A stretch of 64,000 nucleotides of DNA from BD2-11 clade cluster bacterium bin43 (lineage in GTDB: Bacteria > Gemmatimonadota > Gemmatimonadetes > Longimicrobiales > Gaopeijiaceae): contig MPMR01000019.1 of NCBI GenBank assembly GCA_002238605.1, positions 1-64,000 on the forward strand, read 5' to 3'. Position 1 is the first letter of the stretch. The number at the start of each line of letters is the position of its first letter. Below are positions 26,484-36,231 of this stretch, in pieces. Under the pieces are notes generated by a model that had not been told where the DNA came from, searched no databases, and worked only from the letters and a program-made list of their open reading frames with translations. Both the position numbers and the translations under genes were made by a program.

Positions 26484-27263
26484 GTGGAACGACCTGACGC
26501 GGTGAGGGACCCGGAGGGAGGGAAGTCCCCGCCTCCGGATGCGTCCGATCCCCCTCCCCGGGTCCTCGTGGTGGAGGACGAAGCCGATATCGCAGCGCTG
26601 GTCGCCTACCAGCTGACCCGCGACGGGCTGCGGGTGGAGACGGTGTCCAGGGGGACCTCGGCACTCTCTTCCATCGACCGCGAGATGCCGGACATCGTCG
26701 TCCTCGACCGCCTGCTTCCGGGGGAGTCGGGCGACGAGGTTCTGCGCACCATTCGGCGCCGGGCGGCGACCCGCCATCTTCCCGTGCTCATGCTTACGGC
26801 CAAGCGGGAGCAGGAGGACCGCATCGAGGGACTGGAGATGGGCGCGGACGACTACCTCACCAAGCCCTTCAGCCCGCGTGAACTGATCCTGCGGGTGCGC
26901 TCCATTCTGCGGCGCGCCCGGTCCACCCACACGGGTAGCGCGGGACAGATCCTGCGCGCCGGTCCCCTCGCCATCGACCTGACCGGGCACCAGGTGACCC
27001 TCGACGGCCGAGAGCTGAACCTCACGCCCACGGAGTTCCGGCTGCTTCGGGTGCTGGTCGAGCGCCGCGGACGTACCCAGAGCCGCCGGCAGCTGCTCGA
27101 GTCCGCCTGGGAAGTGGGCCCGGGAGTGTCGAGGTACATCCACACGCGCACGGTGGACATGCACATCCGCAGGCTGCGCACCAAGCTCGGGGAAGTGGGC
27201 GACTGGGTCGAGACCGTGCGCGGCTTCGGCTATCAGTTCCGGCTGCCCGGAGCGGAGCGATAG
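26484..27263 (+). CDS. OmpR/PhoB-family response regulator
   Basis: This 259-residue DNA-binding regulator has a receiver domain (residues 26-140) with acidic pocket VVEDEAD, phosphoacceptor Asp75 (VVLDRLLPG), LMLTAK and LTKPFSP, and a winged-helix domain (about 155-255) with LTPTEFRLLRVL and YIHTRTVDMHIRRLRTKLG, ending in VRGFGYQF. The start is GTG 26484 with AAGGGAG upstream. It lies 13 nt before its histidine kinase and probably belongs to one operon with the kinase and msrB. It resembles PhoB most, but no pst or phoU genes are near, so phosphate control is only possible. Confidence 0.93.
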   Translation: MERPDAVRDPEGGKSPPPDASDPPPRVLVVEDEADIAALVAYQLTRDGLRVETVSRGTSALSSIDREMPDIVVLDRLLPGESGDEVLRTIRRRAATRHLPVLMLTAKREQEDRIEGLEMGADDYLTKPFSPRELILRVRSILRRARSTHTGSAGQILRAGPLAIDLTGHQVTLDGRELNLTPTEFRLLRVLVERRGRTQSRRQLLESAWEVGPGVSRYIHTRTVDMHIRRLRTKLGEVGDWVETVRGFGYQFRLPGAER

Positions 27264-27276
27264 CCCGGGTACAGCC

Positions 27277-29109
27277 ATGAGGCTGCGCGCGCACCACGGT
27301 CTGTTCCTGGGCTTCGTCGCGGTGGTGGGCATCCTGGTCGCCGCGATGGTGGTCATCATCGGGACCGGGCTGCGGCGGCAACTGGTCGAATCCTATCAGA
27401 GCGACCTGGCCGGGGATCTGGCGCTGGCGCAGCTGCTGCTGGAAAGGAGCGAGGGGGGCTTCTCCGATCTGCAGGACCTGGCGGACCGCATGCGGGAGCG
27501 GGTCGACTATCGGGTGACGGTGATCGCGGCCGACGGAACCGTGCTCGCCGACTCCGATTCGGACTACCGCACGATGGAGAACCACGGCGACCGTCCGGAG
27601 GTGCAGGGCGCCCTCGCCGGCACGACCACCTTTGCCGAGCGGCGGAGCGCCACGGTCGGCGCCGCCCTGTTGTACGCGGCGACCGAGCTCACGTTCGACG
27701 GCGACCCGGTCGTTCTGCGCCTGGCGGCATCGCTGGAGGCCATCGACGCCAGCGTGATTCAGACCCAGCGCGCCATCGCGGGCGCGGGCGCGGTTGCGAT
27801 TGTGCTGGCGCTCGGTCTGTCCTACGTGCTGGCGCGCGCCCTGGCCCATCCCCTGGAGCGGGTGGCGGCGCGCGCGCGCCTGATCGCGGCGGGCGCGGAC
27901 GGCATGCAGGCGCTCGGTTCGTCGCGCATGACCGAACTCGCAGAACTGGTGGAGGCCTTCAACCGCCTCACGTCGGACCTGGATGCGCGCATCCGCGAGC
28001 TTGCGGGCGAGCGCGACGAGGTGCGCGACGTGCTCAACGCCATCAACGAAGGCGTCGTCGCCCTGACCGCCGATGCCCGTCTGGTGCGCATCAACGAGGC
28101 CGCGGTGGGCATCCTCGACGTGGAGCCGGTGCCCGTGCTGACACATGTGAGCCGGTTCGTGCGCTCGGCCGAGCTCCAGGTGCTCATGGTAGCCGCCGCC
28201 TCCCACGCCGTGGGTGCGCGCGAAGTCCGCCTGGGCGAGAAGCGGTACCTGGTGTCGGGCCGGCCGCTGGGCGCGGGGGGCGCCGTCATCACCTTCGTCG
28301 ACGTGAGCGAAATCCGCCGCCTGGAAGAGGTGCGGAGCGACTTTGTCGCCAACGCGTCCCACGAACTCAAGACGCCGCTCACCGCGGTGCGCGGGTTCTC
28401 GGAGACCCTCCTCGAGGACGATCCGCCCGAGGACCTCCGCCAGAGCTTCCTGGATCTCATCTGGCGCAATACCGTGCGCCTCCAGCAGCTGGTGGAGGAC
28501 CTGCTCGACCTGTCACGCCTGGAGTCCGGGGGATGGGTGCCCCAATCCGAGTCTGTCCGCGTGGAAGAGGTCGCCATGAAGGCCTGGCTGCAGGCCGGGC
28601 CGCGCGTCTCCGAATCGAGCGTGCGGCTGGACATCGACGGGACGGGCATCGCAATCGCGGACGCGCGCGGGCTCTCGCAGATCTTCCAGAACCTCTTCGA
28701 CAACGCGCTCCGGCACACCCCCGACGGAGGGTTGATCCGGGTGCAGGTCGAGTCCGGGGAAGACAGGGACCTCATCCTGGTGTCGGTGAAGGACACGGGC
28801 AGCGGCATACTGCCGGCTCATCTGCCGCGCATCTTCGAACGGTTCTACCGGGTGGATCCGGCCCGCTCGAGAGCGGAGGGAGGGACCGGCCTGGGACTTG
28901 CAATCGTGCGCCATCTGGTGATCGCCATGGGAGGCGAGGTCTGGGCGGAGAGCGTGATCGAGGAAGGAACCACGATCCGCTTCACGCTGCCGCGCGGCTC
29001 GGCTTCCTGGGTGTCGCTCATGGAAATGGACGAGGAAGACGACGATGATGACGACGACGAACTCGACTATGGGGACTTCGTCGCCGCATCCTCGCTGATT
29101 CAGGAGTAG
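27277..29109 (+). CDS. PhoR-like sensor histidine kinase with acidic tail
   Basis: This 610-residue inner-membrane kinase has transmembrane helices at about 9-31 and 168-190, enclosing a periplasmic sensor domain. A HAMP segment follows, then a PAS-like domain (about 245-345), the HisKA motif [14 protein letters not shown] with phosphoacceptor His362, and the ATPase domain with N box ([16 protein letters not shown]), DTGSGI and [12 protein letters not shown]. An unusual C-terminal tail of seven Asp in a row among other acidic residues (about 578-600) follows the kinase domain. It pairs with the regulator just upstream, and its stop region supplies the ribosome site of msrB. Confidence 0.93.
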   Translation: MRLRAHHGLFLGFVAVVGILVAAMVVIIGTGLRRQLVESYQSDLAGDLALAQLLLERSEGGFSDLQDLADRMRERVDYRVTVIAADGTVLADSDSDYRTMENHGDRPEVQGALAGTTTFAERRSATVGAALLYAATELTFDGDPVVLRLAASLEAIDASVIQTQRAIAGAGAVAIVLALGLSYVLARALAHPLERVAARARLIAAGADGMQALGSSRMTELAELVEAFNRLTSDLDARIRELAGERDEVRDVLNAINEGVVALTADARLVRINEAAVGILDVEPVPVLTHVSRFVRSAELQVLMVAAASHAVGAREVRLGEKRYLVSGRPLGAGGAVITFVDVSEIRRLEEVRSDFVANASHELKTPLTAVRGFSETLLEDDPPEDLRQSFLDLIWRNTVRLQQLVEDLLDLSRLESGGWVPQSESVRVEEVAMKAWLQAGPRVSESSVRLDIDGTGIAIADARGLSQIFQNLFDNALRHTPDGGLIRVQVESGEDRDLILVSVKDTGSGILPAHLPRIFERFYRVDPARSRAEGGTGLGLAIVRHLVIAMGGEVWAESVIEEGTTIRFTLPRGSASWVSLMEMDEEDDDDDDDELDYGDFVAASSLIQE

Positions 29110-29114
29110 AGATC

Positions 29115-29552
29115 ATGGGCAGGAAAGGGAAAGCCGGACGTCGCGCGGGCGACCGTGAGTGGAAGCAGCGTCTGACCCGGGAGCAGTTTCGCGTTACTCG
29201 CCGCAAGGGGACCGAGCGGGCCTTCACCGGAGCCTACTGGAACCTGAAGGACGACGGGCTCTATCGCTGCGTGTGCTGCGAGGCACCGCTGTTCGACTCG
29301 GGAAGCAAGTACGATTCCGGGACGGGGTGGCCGAGCTTCAGCGACACCGCCGAAGGCGCGGACATCCGCCTCGAGGACGACCGGAGCTTCTTCATGCGCC
29401 GCACGGAGGTGTTGTGTGCGGCGTGCGATGCCCACCTCGGCCATGTGTTCGGGGACGGCCCCGCTCCCACCGGCCAGCGCTACTGCATCAATTCGGCGGC
29501 GCTCGTGTTCGACCCCTCCCGCGGCCCGGCAGGTACGCAATGCCCAGAGTGA
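29115..29552 (+). CDS. msrB: Peptide-methionine (R)-S-oxide reductase
   Basis: This 145-residue enzyme reduces methionine-R-sulfoxide in proteins. The zinc cysteines are Cys52/Cys55 (CVCC) and Cys101/Cys104 (CAAC). Catalytic Cys124 lies in RYCINSAAL, and [10 protein letters not shown] and LGHVFGDGP are family hallmarks. There is no signal peptide, so it is cytosolic. It starts 5 nt after the kinase stop, with CAGGAG overlapping that stop, so it is in the operon. Its last 65 nt overlap the convergent beta-propeller gene. Confidence 0.95.
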   Translation: MGRKGKAGRRAGDREWKQRLTREQFRVTRRKGTERAFTGAYWNLKDDGLYRCVCCEAPLFDSGSKYDSGTGWPSFSDTAEGADIRLEDDRSFFMRRTEVLCAACDAHLGHVFGDGPAPTGQRYCINSAALVFDPSRGPAGTQCPE

Positions 29553-30651
29553 AGACGCCGACCTCGCGCCTCCACAACACCTCGCCCGTGCTGATGCGCA
29601 GCGCGGCCACCCCGCCCCGCTCGTCCACCCGGCCTTCCCAGGTCACGTAGGCGACCTCGCCGGCCGGGTCGAGCGCCACCCCGTGCGGGAACGCCGCGCC
29701 GGCCAGTTCGATGCGCCGCACCTCCGTGAGGGTGGCCGGGTCGAGCACCGACACCGAGCTGCCGCGGCGGTTGGCCACCACCAGCACCCCCCCGTCCGCC
29801 GAGCCCGCGATCTGGGCGGGCATGCGTCCGACCGCGACGGCGCCCTCGGGTTCGCCGGCGCGCGAAAACGCCCGCACCTCCCCGCTCCCCGCCATGGTCA
29901 CGAAGAAGCGGGCGCCGTCGGGGCTCCAGGCGACGTTCATGGGGGTGTAGCGCGGCGTTCCGGCCGCGGCGGGATCGGGTCCGGCCTGGACGCGGGCGAG
30001 GGTGGCCGCCGAGGCCGCGTCCATCAGCACGATCTCGTCGGAGAGCGAGCAGGTGACGGCGACCCGCGTCCCGGTCGGGTCCACGGCGGCGTGGTGGGGG
30101 GCGGGGCACACGACCGGCAGGGCCGCCACGGTCAGGTCGTGGACGTCCACCACCGCCACGCGGCTGTCGTCGCCCGGCCCGCCGCGCCAGTAGTCGGGGA
30201 TGAAGGCGCGGCGTCCGTCGGGGGTGAGCTCCACCCGCGCCGCGCCCGCCATGTCCAGCTGGAGGCGCCCGACCAGCCGGTCGCCATCGGTCTCGTACTT
30301 CCACAGCGTGGGATGCCCGTGCGCGAGGGTGGCGTACCAGTGGCGGCCGTCCGCGGAGACGGTCACGCCGTGGGGCTCGTCGGCTTCGGTGCGGCGGCGG
30401 TCCAGCGAGACGGTGCGCAGGGTGGTCCCGTCGCGCGCGTCCAGCACATGGATGCGGTCCGTGAACCCGGAGGTGACGTACAGGCGGGGCGCATCCTCCG
30501 GGCCATCCGCCGCGCCTCCGCAGGCAACCGCGAGGAGCGCGGCGCCGACCCGGCTCCGGTTCGCGGCGCGCCCGAGGGATGCGCGGCCAGCCACGGTCCT
30601 CCAGGCAGTCCGTGGACGAATCCGCGCGAACGCCGGAAGAAGACCGTGCAC
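29488..30651 (-). CDS. YVTN/YncE-like beta-propeller lipoprotein
   Basis: This protein of about 387 residues has a hydrophobic stretch ending in lipobox LAVAC, then repeats of the YVTN type: [50 protein letters not shown] and [10 protein letters not shown]. These form a seven-bladed propeller, likely exposed to the periplasm. Such proteins bind metals, redox partners or peptides; the role here is unknown. The N-terminus before the signal is long and Arg-rich, so an internal start is possible. It starts 6 nt after the LVIVD protein gene's stop and is probably co-transcribed with it. The 3' end overlaps msrB by 65 nt. Confidence 0.82.
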   Translation of the reverse strand: MHGLLPAFARIRPRTAWRTVAGRASLGRAANRSRVGAALLAVACGGAADGPEDAPRLYVTSGFTDRIHVLDARDGTTLRTVSLDRRRTEADEPHGVTVSADGRHWYATLAHGHPTLWKYETDGDRLVGRLQLDMAGAARVELTPDGRRAFIPDYWRGGPGDDSRVAVVDVHDLTVAALPVVCPAPHHAAVDPTGTRVAVTCSLSDEIVLMDAASAATLARVQAGPDPAAAGTPRYTPMNVAWSPDGARFFVTMAGSGEVRAFSRAGEPEGAVAVGRMPAQIAGSADGGVLVVANRRGSSVSVLDPATLTEVRRIELAGAAFPHGVALDPAGEVAYVTWEGRVDERGGVAALRISTGEVLWRREVGVFTLGIAYLPGRGRGRTRAPPN

Positions 30652-30657
30652 GGGCTG

Positions 30658-32559
30658 CTAGGGAACCGGCTCCAGAACGACGAGCCCGTGGTTCATGTCC
30701 GCGGCGTACAGCTTGCCGTTGTCGTGCAGCTGGGGCGCCCACGTGCAGGTGTCCTCGGGGCCCAGGTAGCAGAAGTTGGTCTCGGTTCCGTATTCGATGA
30801 AACCGGTTTCGCGCCCCTGCAGCTCCAGCTGGCCCATGAGCTCGCCGTTGACGTCCAGAATGCGCATGCCGCGTTCGTACCAGGCCAGGTACAGGGTTCC
30901 CGAATCCTCGTCCATCCAGTAGTTGTGCGACGTGGCCCCCTCGACTTCATAGGTCGCGACCTCGCGTGGCCGGGTGATGTCGCTCAGATCCACCACGTGC
31001 ATGATCCCGGAGGGACTCGTGGAATAGCCGAACTGCTCCTCGCCCACGAAGGCGTAGCCGGCATCGGGCCAGTACCAGACGTTGTGGGTCTGCCCGCCCA
31101 GATCCCGCAGGCGGCTCACTTCCACCGGGTTGGTGGGAGATCCGCCGGCCATCCCGTTGCCCACGTCCAGGATGATGAGCCCCGCGTCCCAATGCGAGAG
31201 GAAGGCCAGCCCGTCGCGCACGTAGACGTCGTGGAGCAGGCTCGAGCCGCCATGGAAGCTGGCGGCGAGGCGAGGCGAAGCCGGATCGGAGACGTCGAGG
31301 ATGCGCAGGCCGCTGTTGTACGGGTCCAGAGCCAGATAGGCGTAGTCGCCCTCCAGCCACGCGTTGTGGACGCCGGCGGCCAGGCCTTCGGTAAAGCGGC
31401 TGATGATCTGCGGGTGCGCCGGATCGGAGAGGTCGAAGAACGTGACCCCGTTGACGCCTTCGGGGTCGCCCTCGTGCGTCAGCACCCCGAGCCGACCGTC
31501 CGCCCGGATCTTGACGTCGTTCACCGTGCGCGCGTTCACGACGATCGAATCGGAAAGGGTGGGCATCCCCCCGGCGTCCAGCGTCCACGCGTACAGGAGG
31601 TTGCCCGGAAGCTCGGCGCGCATGCCCCAGGTGCCGGTGTAGGCGTGGTCGCCGTGTACCCACAGGTCCGAGGTGTAGCGGTCGTCGACGGGACCCTTCC
31701 CAACCAGGCGGAGCGATTGCGAGAGTCCGCGCGCCCGGACCGCGACGGGCATGGTGGCGAAATCGGGCCGGGTTGCGCCGTCGACGTTCACCAGCGTGCG
31801 CGCGATGATCGTGATGTCGCCCGGGGCGTAGGCGACGAACCGGCCGTCGGCGTCGAACAGCCCGGCATCCGGAGGGCTGGTGAGCCATGTGACCCGGGCC
31901 CCCTCGACCACGGCCCCGGTGCTGTCCCGGACCTGGGCCAGGAAACGCACGACATCGCCCTGGCGGATGCGCCGGTTTCCCGCCGCGATGCTGATGTGGG
32001 TGCCGTCGACCGGCCCCACCGCTTTCTCCACCTGGAAGCGAAGCCCCAGCGACGCGCGGGCGTCGCTGCCGGCCTGCGCTTCGAGTGTGGCTTCGTAGAG
32101 GCCGGCCTGGGCCGCGTCCGGCACGGGCACGGCGATGGAAATGGTCTCGCTCGCACCGGGATTCAGGGTCGGGATCCCGGAAGGCGTGGTCGTCGGAACC
32201 ATGCCGGGCACGGCGACCCCGCCCGTGTGGGCGGCGCGGGCCGACAGGCTCACCGGCCCGACCGCCACGTTGCCGGTATTGGCCAGGTGGACGGCGCCCT
32301 GGTAGGAGAGCACGTCTCCGTCCCGGGATGCCACCAGTTCGAGGGTGGCGGCGGAGAACTCGATCGCCGCCATGCGCTCCACGGGAGGCTCGACAGGATC
32401 GCGGCAGGTGGTGAGCAGAAGAGTGACCGACAGGCAGGCCAGGAGCCCTCCCGGGCGCCTTGTCCGCGATGCGGCTCGCGTGACGGGATTCCCTTGCTCG
32501 GAGTTTTCGACTGGACGCATCCGCCTGGCCATTGGATGTGAAGGCGTGCCGGCCCACAC
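30658..32559 (-). CDS. LVIVD-repeat lipoprotein
   Basis: This protein of up to 633 residues has a lipobox (LLLTTC) after an Arg-rich N-terminus. Residues about 65-185 look like a CARDB/DUF11-type beta domain (LSYQGAVHLANTGNVAVGPV), and about 185-270 like an Ig-like domain (VRFLAQVRDSTGAVVEGARVTW). The C-terminal half carries LVIVD-type propeller blades: GLRILDVSDPASPRLAASF, GLIILDVGN, IMHVVDLSDITRPREVATY and GMRILDVNG. Starts at GTG 32559, ATG 32532 and ATG 32520 are all possible; none has a clear ribosome site. It forms an operon with the beta-propeller gene downstream. It is probably surface-exposed, ligand unknown. Confidence 0.82.
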   Translation of the reverse strand: MWAGTPSHPMARRMRPVENSEQGNPVTRAASRTRRPGGLLACLSVTLLLTTCRDPVEPPVERMAAIEFSAATLELVASRDGDVLSYQGAVHLANTGNVAVGPVSLSARAAHTGGVAVPGMVPTTTPSGIPTLNPGASETISIAVPVPDAAQAGLYEATLEAQAGSDARASLGLRFQVEKAVGPVDGTHISIAAGNRRIRQGDVVRFLAQVRDSTGAVVEGARVTWLTSPPDAGLFDADGRFVAYAPGDITIIARTLVNVDGATRPDFATMPVAVRARGLSQSLRLVGKGPVDDRYTSDLWVHGDHAYTGTWGMRAELPGNLLYAWTLDAGGMPTLSDSIVVNARTVNDVKIRADGRLGVLTHEGDPEGVNGVTFFDLSDPAHPQIISRFTEGLAAGVHNAWLEGDYAYLALDPYNSGLRILDVSDPASPRLAASFHGGSSLLHDVYVRDGLAFLSHWDAGLIILDVGNGMAGGSPTNPVEVSRLRDLGGQTHNVWYWPDAGYAFVGEEQFGYSTSPSGIMHVVDLSDITRPREVATYEVEGATSHNYWMDEDSGTLYLAWYERGMRILDVNGELMGQLELQGRETGFIEYGTETNFCYLGPEDTCTWAPQLHDNGKLYAADMNHGLVVLEPVP

Positions 32560-32818
32560 TGCCTGAAACGGCAGCCATCTCTTAAGTTATAACGCGTCCG
32601 GGCCGAGGTTACTACTACCGGCCCGGCCAGGGGAGCGCGCGGTCCGCCCGCCCGTCCCCGGCAGCCCGGGACCGATGCCCGGGTCGGCGGAATACATTGA
32701 GTTGAGCCCCATCGGGCACTAGTATCCGTGGTTATCCTCGGGTGACGGCGGACCCGGGGACGGGTAGCGATATCGACGTTTCGACACCGTACGCAACAAG
32801 CGGAAGGGAGCAGCTCGC

Positions 32819-34171
32819 ATGACCGAGTGCCGGGTCGGCAGGGGCGAGGGTGCGGTTGGTTCACGCCCTGTGACGCGCCGGTCCCTCATCCGCTCCGGCC
32901 TGGCGGCGCTGGCGGCGGCTCCCTGGGCGAGACCGCTGGCCGCCGCCACGGGTCCCGCGCGTCATTCGGGTCGGCGTGCGCCCCCCACCCAGGAAGGTGA
33001 AATCGTATTGGGGGTGTCCGCGGCGTTCTCGGGGCCCTCCCGCGGCCTGGGCACAGAGCTCTACCGCGGCTCCATGGCCTGGTTCAACCACGTCAACGAC
33101 AACGGCGGAGTGAACGGCCGCAGAATCGTCCTCAAGCTCACGGACGATGGCTACCAGCCCGATCCCTGCGTGGCGAACACGATCCAGCTCATGCAGGACG
33201 AGAGCGTGTTCCTGCTCTTCGGATACGTGGGCACCCCGACCGTGACCCGTGTCCTGCCTCTGCTGAAGAGGTTCCGGGAAGAGCAGGTGTATCTCTTCTT
33301 CCCCTTCACCGGGGCGGAGCCGCAGCGCGAGCCCCCCTACGGCGAGTTCGCCTTCAACCTGCGCGCCTCCTACCGCCAGGAGACGGCGGGGCTGGTCGAC
33401 AACTTCGTGCGCATCGGGCGACGCCGGGTGGCGGTATTCTACCAGAACGACGCGTATGGCCGCAGCGGATGGGCGGGCGTGCGGGAAGCGCTGGCTGCGC
33501 ACGGAGAGACCATTGCCGGCGAGGCCACCTACATGCGTGGCACCCAGTTCGAGGCCAGCATGCGGGCGCAGGTGGAGATCCTTCAGGCGCAATCCCCGGA
33601 CGCGGTGATCTGCATCGGCGCGTACGCGGCCTGCGCCGCCTTCGCCCGGGACGCCGCCGACCTGGGGCTCCACATCCCCGTCGCCAACGTCTCCTTCGTG
33701 GGGAGCGAGAACCTCCTGGCCCTGATGCGCGAGGGACGCGCCGATCCGGACTCGCACACCCGCTTCCTGGTCAACTCGCAGGTCGTGCCCAGCTACGAGG
33801 ACACCTCGCTGCCGGCCGTGCGCGAGTATCATGAACTGATGGAGCGCTACGATCCGCTACCTCCCGAGAATGTCGAACGAATCACGCGGGGTGAAGCCTA
33901 CGAGCGTTTCCCGCAGAGCTTCGTCAGCCTCGAGGGGTTCCTGAACGCGAAGCTGATCACGGAAATCATTGGGCGGATGGGGGACGAGCCGGACCGGTCG
34001 CGGCTGGAAGAGGCGGTCTTCGCCGTGCGCAACTACGACATCGGAGTCGGCGAGCGGGTGTCCTTCGGTCCCGACCGCCGGCAGGGGCTCGACAGCGTCT
34101 ACTACACGGTTCCGGAGGGGGACCGCTTTGTGCCGCTTGCGGACTGGGAAGCCAGGTTCGCGATCCCATGA
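32819..34171 (+). CDS. Tat-exported ABC-type ligand-binding protein (Peripla_BP_6)
   Basis: This 450-residue periplasmic-binding-fold protein has an N-terminal twin-arginine signal (TRRSLIRSGLAALAAAP, with RR at residues 20-21). The mature part resembles branched-chain amino acid/amide binding proteins: VLGVSAAFSGPSRGLG, YRGSMAWFNHVNDNGGVNGRRI, LFGYVGTPTVTRVLPLL and RRVAVFYQNDAYGRSGWAGV. AAGGGAG precedes ATG 32819. No permease or ATPase genes are near. Its stop overlaps the next gene by 4 nt, and that gene is a two-TM HAMP protein, so this may be a ligand sensor rather than a transporter part. Confidence 0.9.
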   Translation: MTECRVGRGEGAVGSRPVTRRSLIRSGLAALAAAPWARPLAAATGPARHSGRRAPPTQEGEIVLGVSAAFSGPSRGLGTELYRGSMAWFNHVNDNGGVNGRRIVLKLTDDGYQPDPCVANTIQLMQDESVFLLFGYVGTPTVTRVLPLLKRFREEQVYLFFPFTGAEPQREPPYGEFAFNLRASYRQETAGLVDNFVRIGRRRVAVFYQNDAYGRSGWAGVREALAAHGETIAGEATYMRGTQFEASMRAQVEILQAQSPDAVICIGAYAACAAFARDAADLGLHIPVANVSFVGSENLLALMREGRADPDSHTRFLVNSQVVPSYEDTSLPAVREYHELMERYDPLPPENVERITRGEAYERFPQSFVSLEGFLNAKLITEIIGRMGDEPDRSRLEEAVFAVRNYDIGVGERVSFGPDRRQGLDSVYYTVPEGDRFVPLADWEARFAIP

Positions 34172-34905
34172 GGGTTCACAAGCTCTTCCGCAAGCTGCGT
34201 TTCGGCATTTTCGCCCTCTTCGCGCTCGTCGTTCTCTCCATCTTCCTGCTCTCCATCCGGACCGTCTCCAGCGAACTCGAGACGGAGTACGTCAGCAACA
34301 GCGCGAACATCGCCCGGAACATCGCCGACGCCAGCGTGGACATCCTGCTGAACAGAAACCTGGCCACCCTGCAGTCGCTCATCGATCAGTTCGTGGAGAT
34401 CGAAAGCATCCGCTACATCTACATCGTCAGCGACACCGGCGAGTTCCTGGCGCATACGTTCGTTCCGGGAATACCGGAGGAGATCCTGGCAAGCGATCCC
34501 TCGCTCACCGAGCCGGTCGAGCGGAGTCTCCCGGGGCTGGGCGAGTTCGTGGAGGTGGGGAGTCCGATCCTCTCCGGGGTGGCGGGGACGGTGCACGTCG
34601 GGATGGACACGGAGGCGCTGGCGCTCAAGATCCAGCGGGCGGTGGGGCAGCAGATCTACCTGCTTTGCATCATCCTCGTGGTGGGCGTGCTCGTCTCGAT
34701 CTGGCTGGTCAAGTCGACCGCGAAGCCTCTGGAAGAGCTTCTCACATACGTGGTCGAGCTCGCCCGCAACGGTGGCGAGGCGTCGGACAACGGCGTCCTG
34801 GCCCGGAAGGATGAAATCGGGGACATGGCGCGGCTCATGCGCCACGCCGCCGGCCAGGGCCCCCCGCCGCCGAAGTGGCGGGCCCGGGTCAGGGGCCCGG
34901 GATAG
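34168..34905 (+). CDS. Two-TM sensor protein ending at HAMP domain, no output domain
   Basis: This 245-residue inner-membrane protein has TM1 at about residues 11-33, a periplasmic sensor loop of about 130 residues (YIYIVSDTGEFLAHTFV, Cache-like), TM2 at about 164-184 and a HAMP segment (KSTAKPLEELLTYVVELARN ... DEIGDMARL). It then ends in about 20 Pro/Arg-rich residues with no kinase, cyclase or methyl-acceptor domain. It overlaps the binding protein (ATGA) and lies 12 nt before the transporter gene, so nothing is missing downstream in another frame. It may pass ligand state to an unlinked partner or be a reduced sensor. Confidence 0.85.
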   Translation: MRVHKLFRKLRFGIFALFALVVLSIFLLSIRTVSSELETEYVSNSANIARNIADASVDILLNRNLATLQSLIDQFVEIESIRYIYIVSDTGEFLAHTFVPGIPEEILASDPSLTEPVERSLPGLGEFVEVGSPILSGVAGTVHVGMDTEALALKIQRAVGQQIYLLCIILVVGVLVSIWLVKSTAKPLEELLTYVVELARNGGEASDNGVLARKDEIGDMARLMRHAAGQGPPPPKWRARVRGPG

Positions 34906-34917
34906 GCGGACCGCATC

Positions 34918-36222
34918 GTGCGCGCTCCCAGAAGCGTCGTCGTTCTCTTCTGTACGCTGCTCCAGCTGTGCCTGGGCACGGTGTACGCGTGGAGCTTCTT
35001 CCAGACCATGCTGGTGCGGGACTCCGGCTGGACCTTCAGCGAGACGGCCGCCGCGTTCAGCATCACGATCTTCTGCCTGGGCGTGTCGGCGGCGATTGCC
35101 GGACAGGCGCTGCCCAGGGTCGGGCCCAGGGCTCTCGCTCTGGCCGGAAGCGCCATGTTCTCGGCCGGCTACATGGTCGCCAGCCTGGCGCTTTCGCTGG
35201 ATGCCCTGTGGCTCTTCTATCTGGGCTACGGGGTGATCGGGGGCGCGGGAATAGGGATGGGGTACGTGACGCCCGTCGCGACCGCGGCGAAGTGGTATCC
35301 GGACCGCAAGGGACTCGTAACGGGCATCGTGGTGATGGGTTTCGGCGTCGGAGCGCTCCTGCTCAGCAAGGGCCTGGCGCCTCTTCTCGTGGTCCGGACG
35401 GAAGGTGATCTCGCGCAGGTCTTCCTCTGGCTGGGGATCGTGTTCGCCTGCATCCTGATCCCGTCCAGCCTGTTTCTCAGCGATCCGCCGGAGTCGCCGG
35501 CGCCCGCGCCCGCCGACGGCTCGAGATCGGCGCCGCCCGAGAAGGTGGAGCCGGCCGCGCCCTACCTGCGCACTTCACAGTTCACGATCATGTGGATCGT
35601 GTTCTTCTCCAACATCGCGGCCGGCATCTCCGTGATCAGCTTCCAGTCCGAGCTCCTGCAGGAGGTGTGGGGGCTGGCCGACCCCGGCATCGGTCCCGCG
35701 GTCCTGGCCGAGTACGGCGCCACGCTGATCGCGGTGAGTTCCGTCTGCAACGGCGTGGGACGGCTCCTCTGGGGCTCCCTCTGCGACCGGCTGGGACAGG
35801 CGAGCGTATTCCGCATTCTGCTCGCCAGCCAGATGGTGGTGTTCGGCATCCTCATGACCGAGTCCAACCCCTGGATCTTCTCCGCGCTCGTCTGCTATGT
35901 GCTGCTCTGCTTCGGCGGAGGATTCGCCACCATGCCGTCGTTCGTCGTGGATGTCTTCGGCTCGAAGAACATGTCGAAGATCTACGGCACGATCCTCACC
36001 GCGTGGGCCGCCGCCGGGATCATCGGACCGATGTACGTCGGCTATCTGAAGGACACCTATCCCGACCGGGCGGTCATGTACTGCTTCCTGATCGGAATCC
36101 TGCTGCTCGGGACGGGATACGTCTTCTCGTTCCTGCTGGACGGCGACCGGATACGTCTGGGCCGCCCGACGGTGGAGGGCACGCTGCGCCGGTACGGGAT
36201 TCCCGCTCCGGAGGAGGGGTAG
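34918..36222 (+). CDS. MFS transporter, oxalate/formate antiporter (OFA) family
   Basis: This 434-residue inner-membrane transporter has 12 predicted helices in two bundles, split by a loop with PAPAPADGSRSAPP. N-terminal hallmarks are LGTVYAWSFFQ and YGVIGGAGIGMGYVTPVATAAKWYPDRKGL, as in OFA-family proteins that move oxalate, formate or other small carboxylates. The start is GTG 34918 with GGCGGA upstream. It lies 12 nt after the HAMP gene and 9 nt before the dehydrogenase, in one operon. This suggests a carboxylate substrate, consistent with the enzyme downstream. Confidence 0.9.
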   Translation: MRAPRSVVVLFCTLLQLCLGTVYAWSFFQTMLVRDSGWTFSETAAAFSITIFCLGVSAAIAGQALPRVGPRALALAGSAMFSAGYMVASLALSLDALWLFYLGYGVIGGAGIGMGYVTPVATAAKWYPDRKGLVTGIVVMGFGVGALLLSKGLAPLLVVRTEGDLAQVFLWLGIVFACILIPSSLFLSDPPESPAPAPADGSRSAPPEKVEPAAPYLRTSQFTIMWIVFFSNIAAGISVISFQSELLQEVWGLADPGIGPAVLAEYGATLIAVSSVCNGVGRLLWGSLCDRLGQASVFRILLASQMVVFGILMTESNPWIFSALVCYVLLCFGGGFATMPSFVVDVFGSKNMSKIYGTILTAWAAAGIIGPMYVGYLKDTYPDRAVMYCFLIGILLLGTGYVFSFLLDGDRIRLGRPTVEGTLRRYGIPAPEEG

Positions 36223-36231
36223 GGCTCACCC

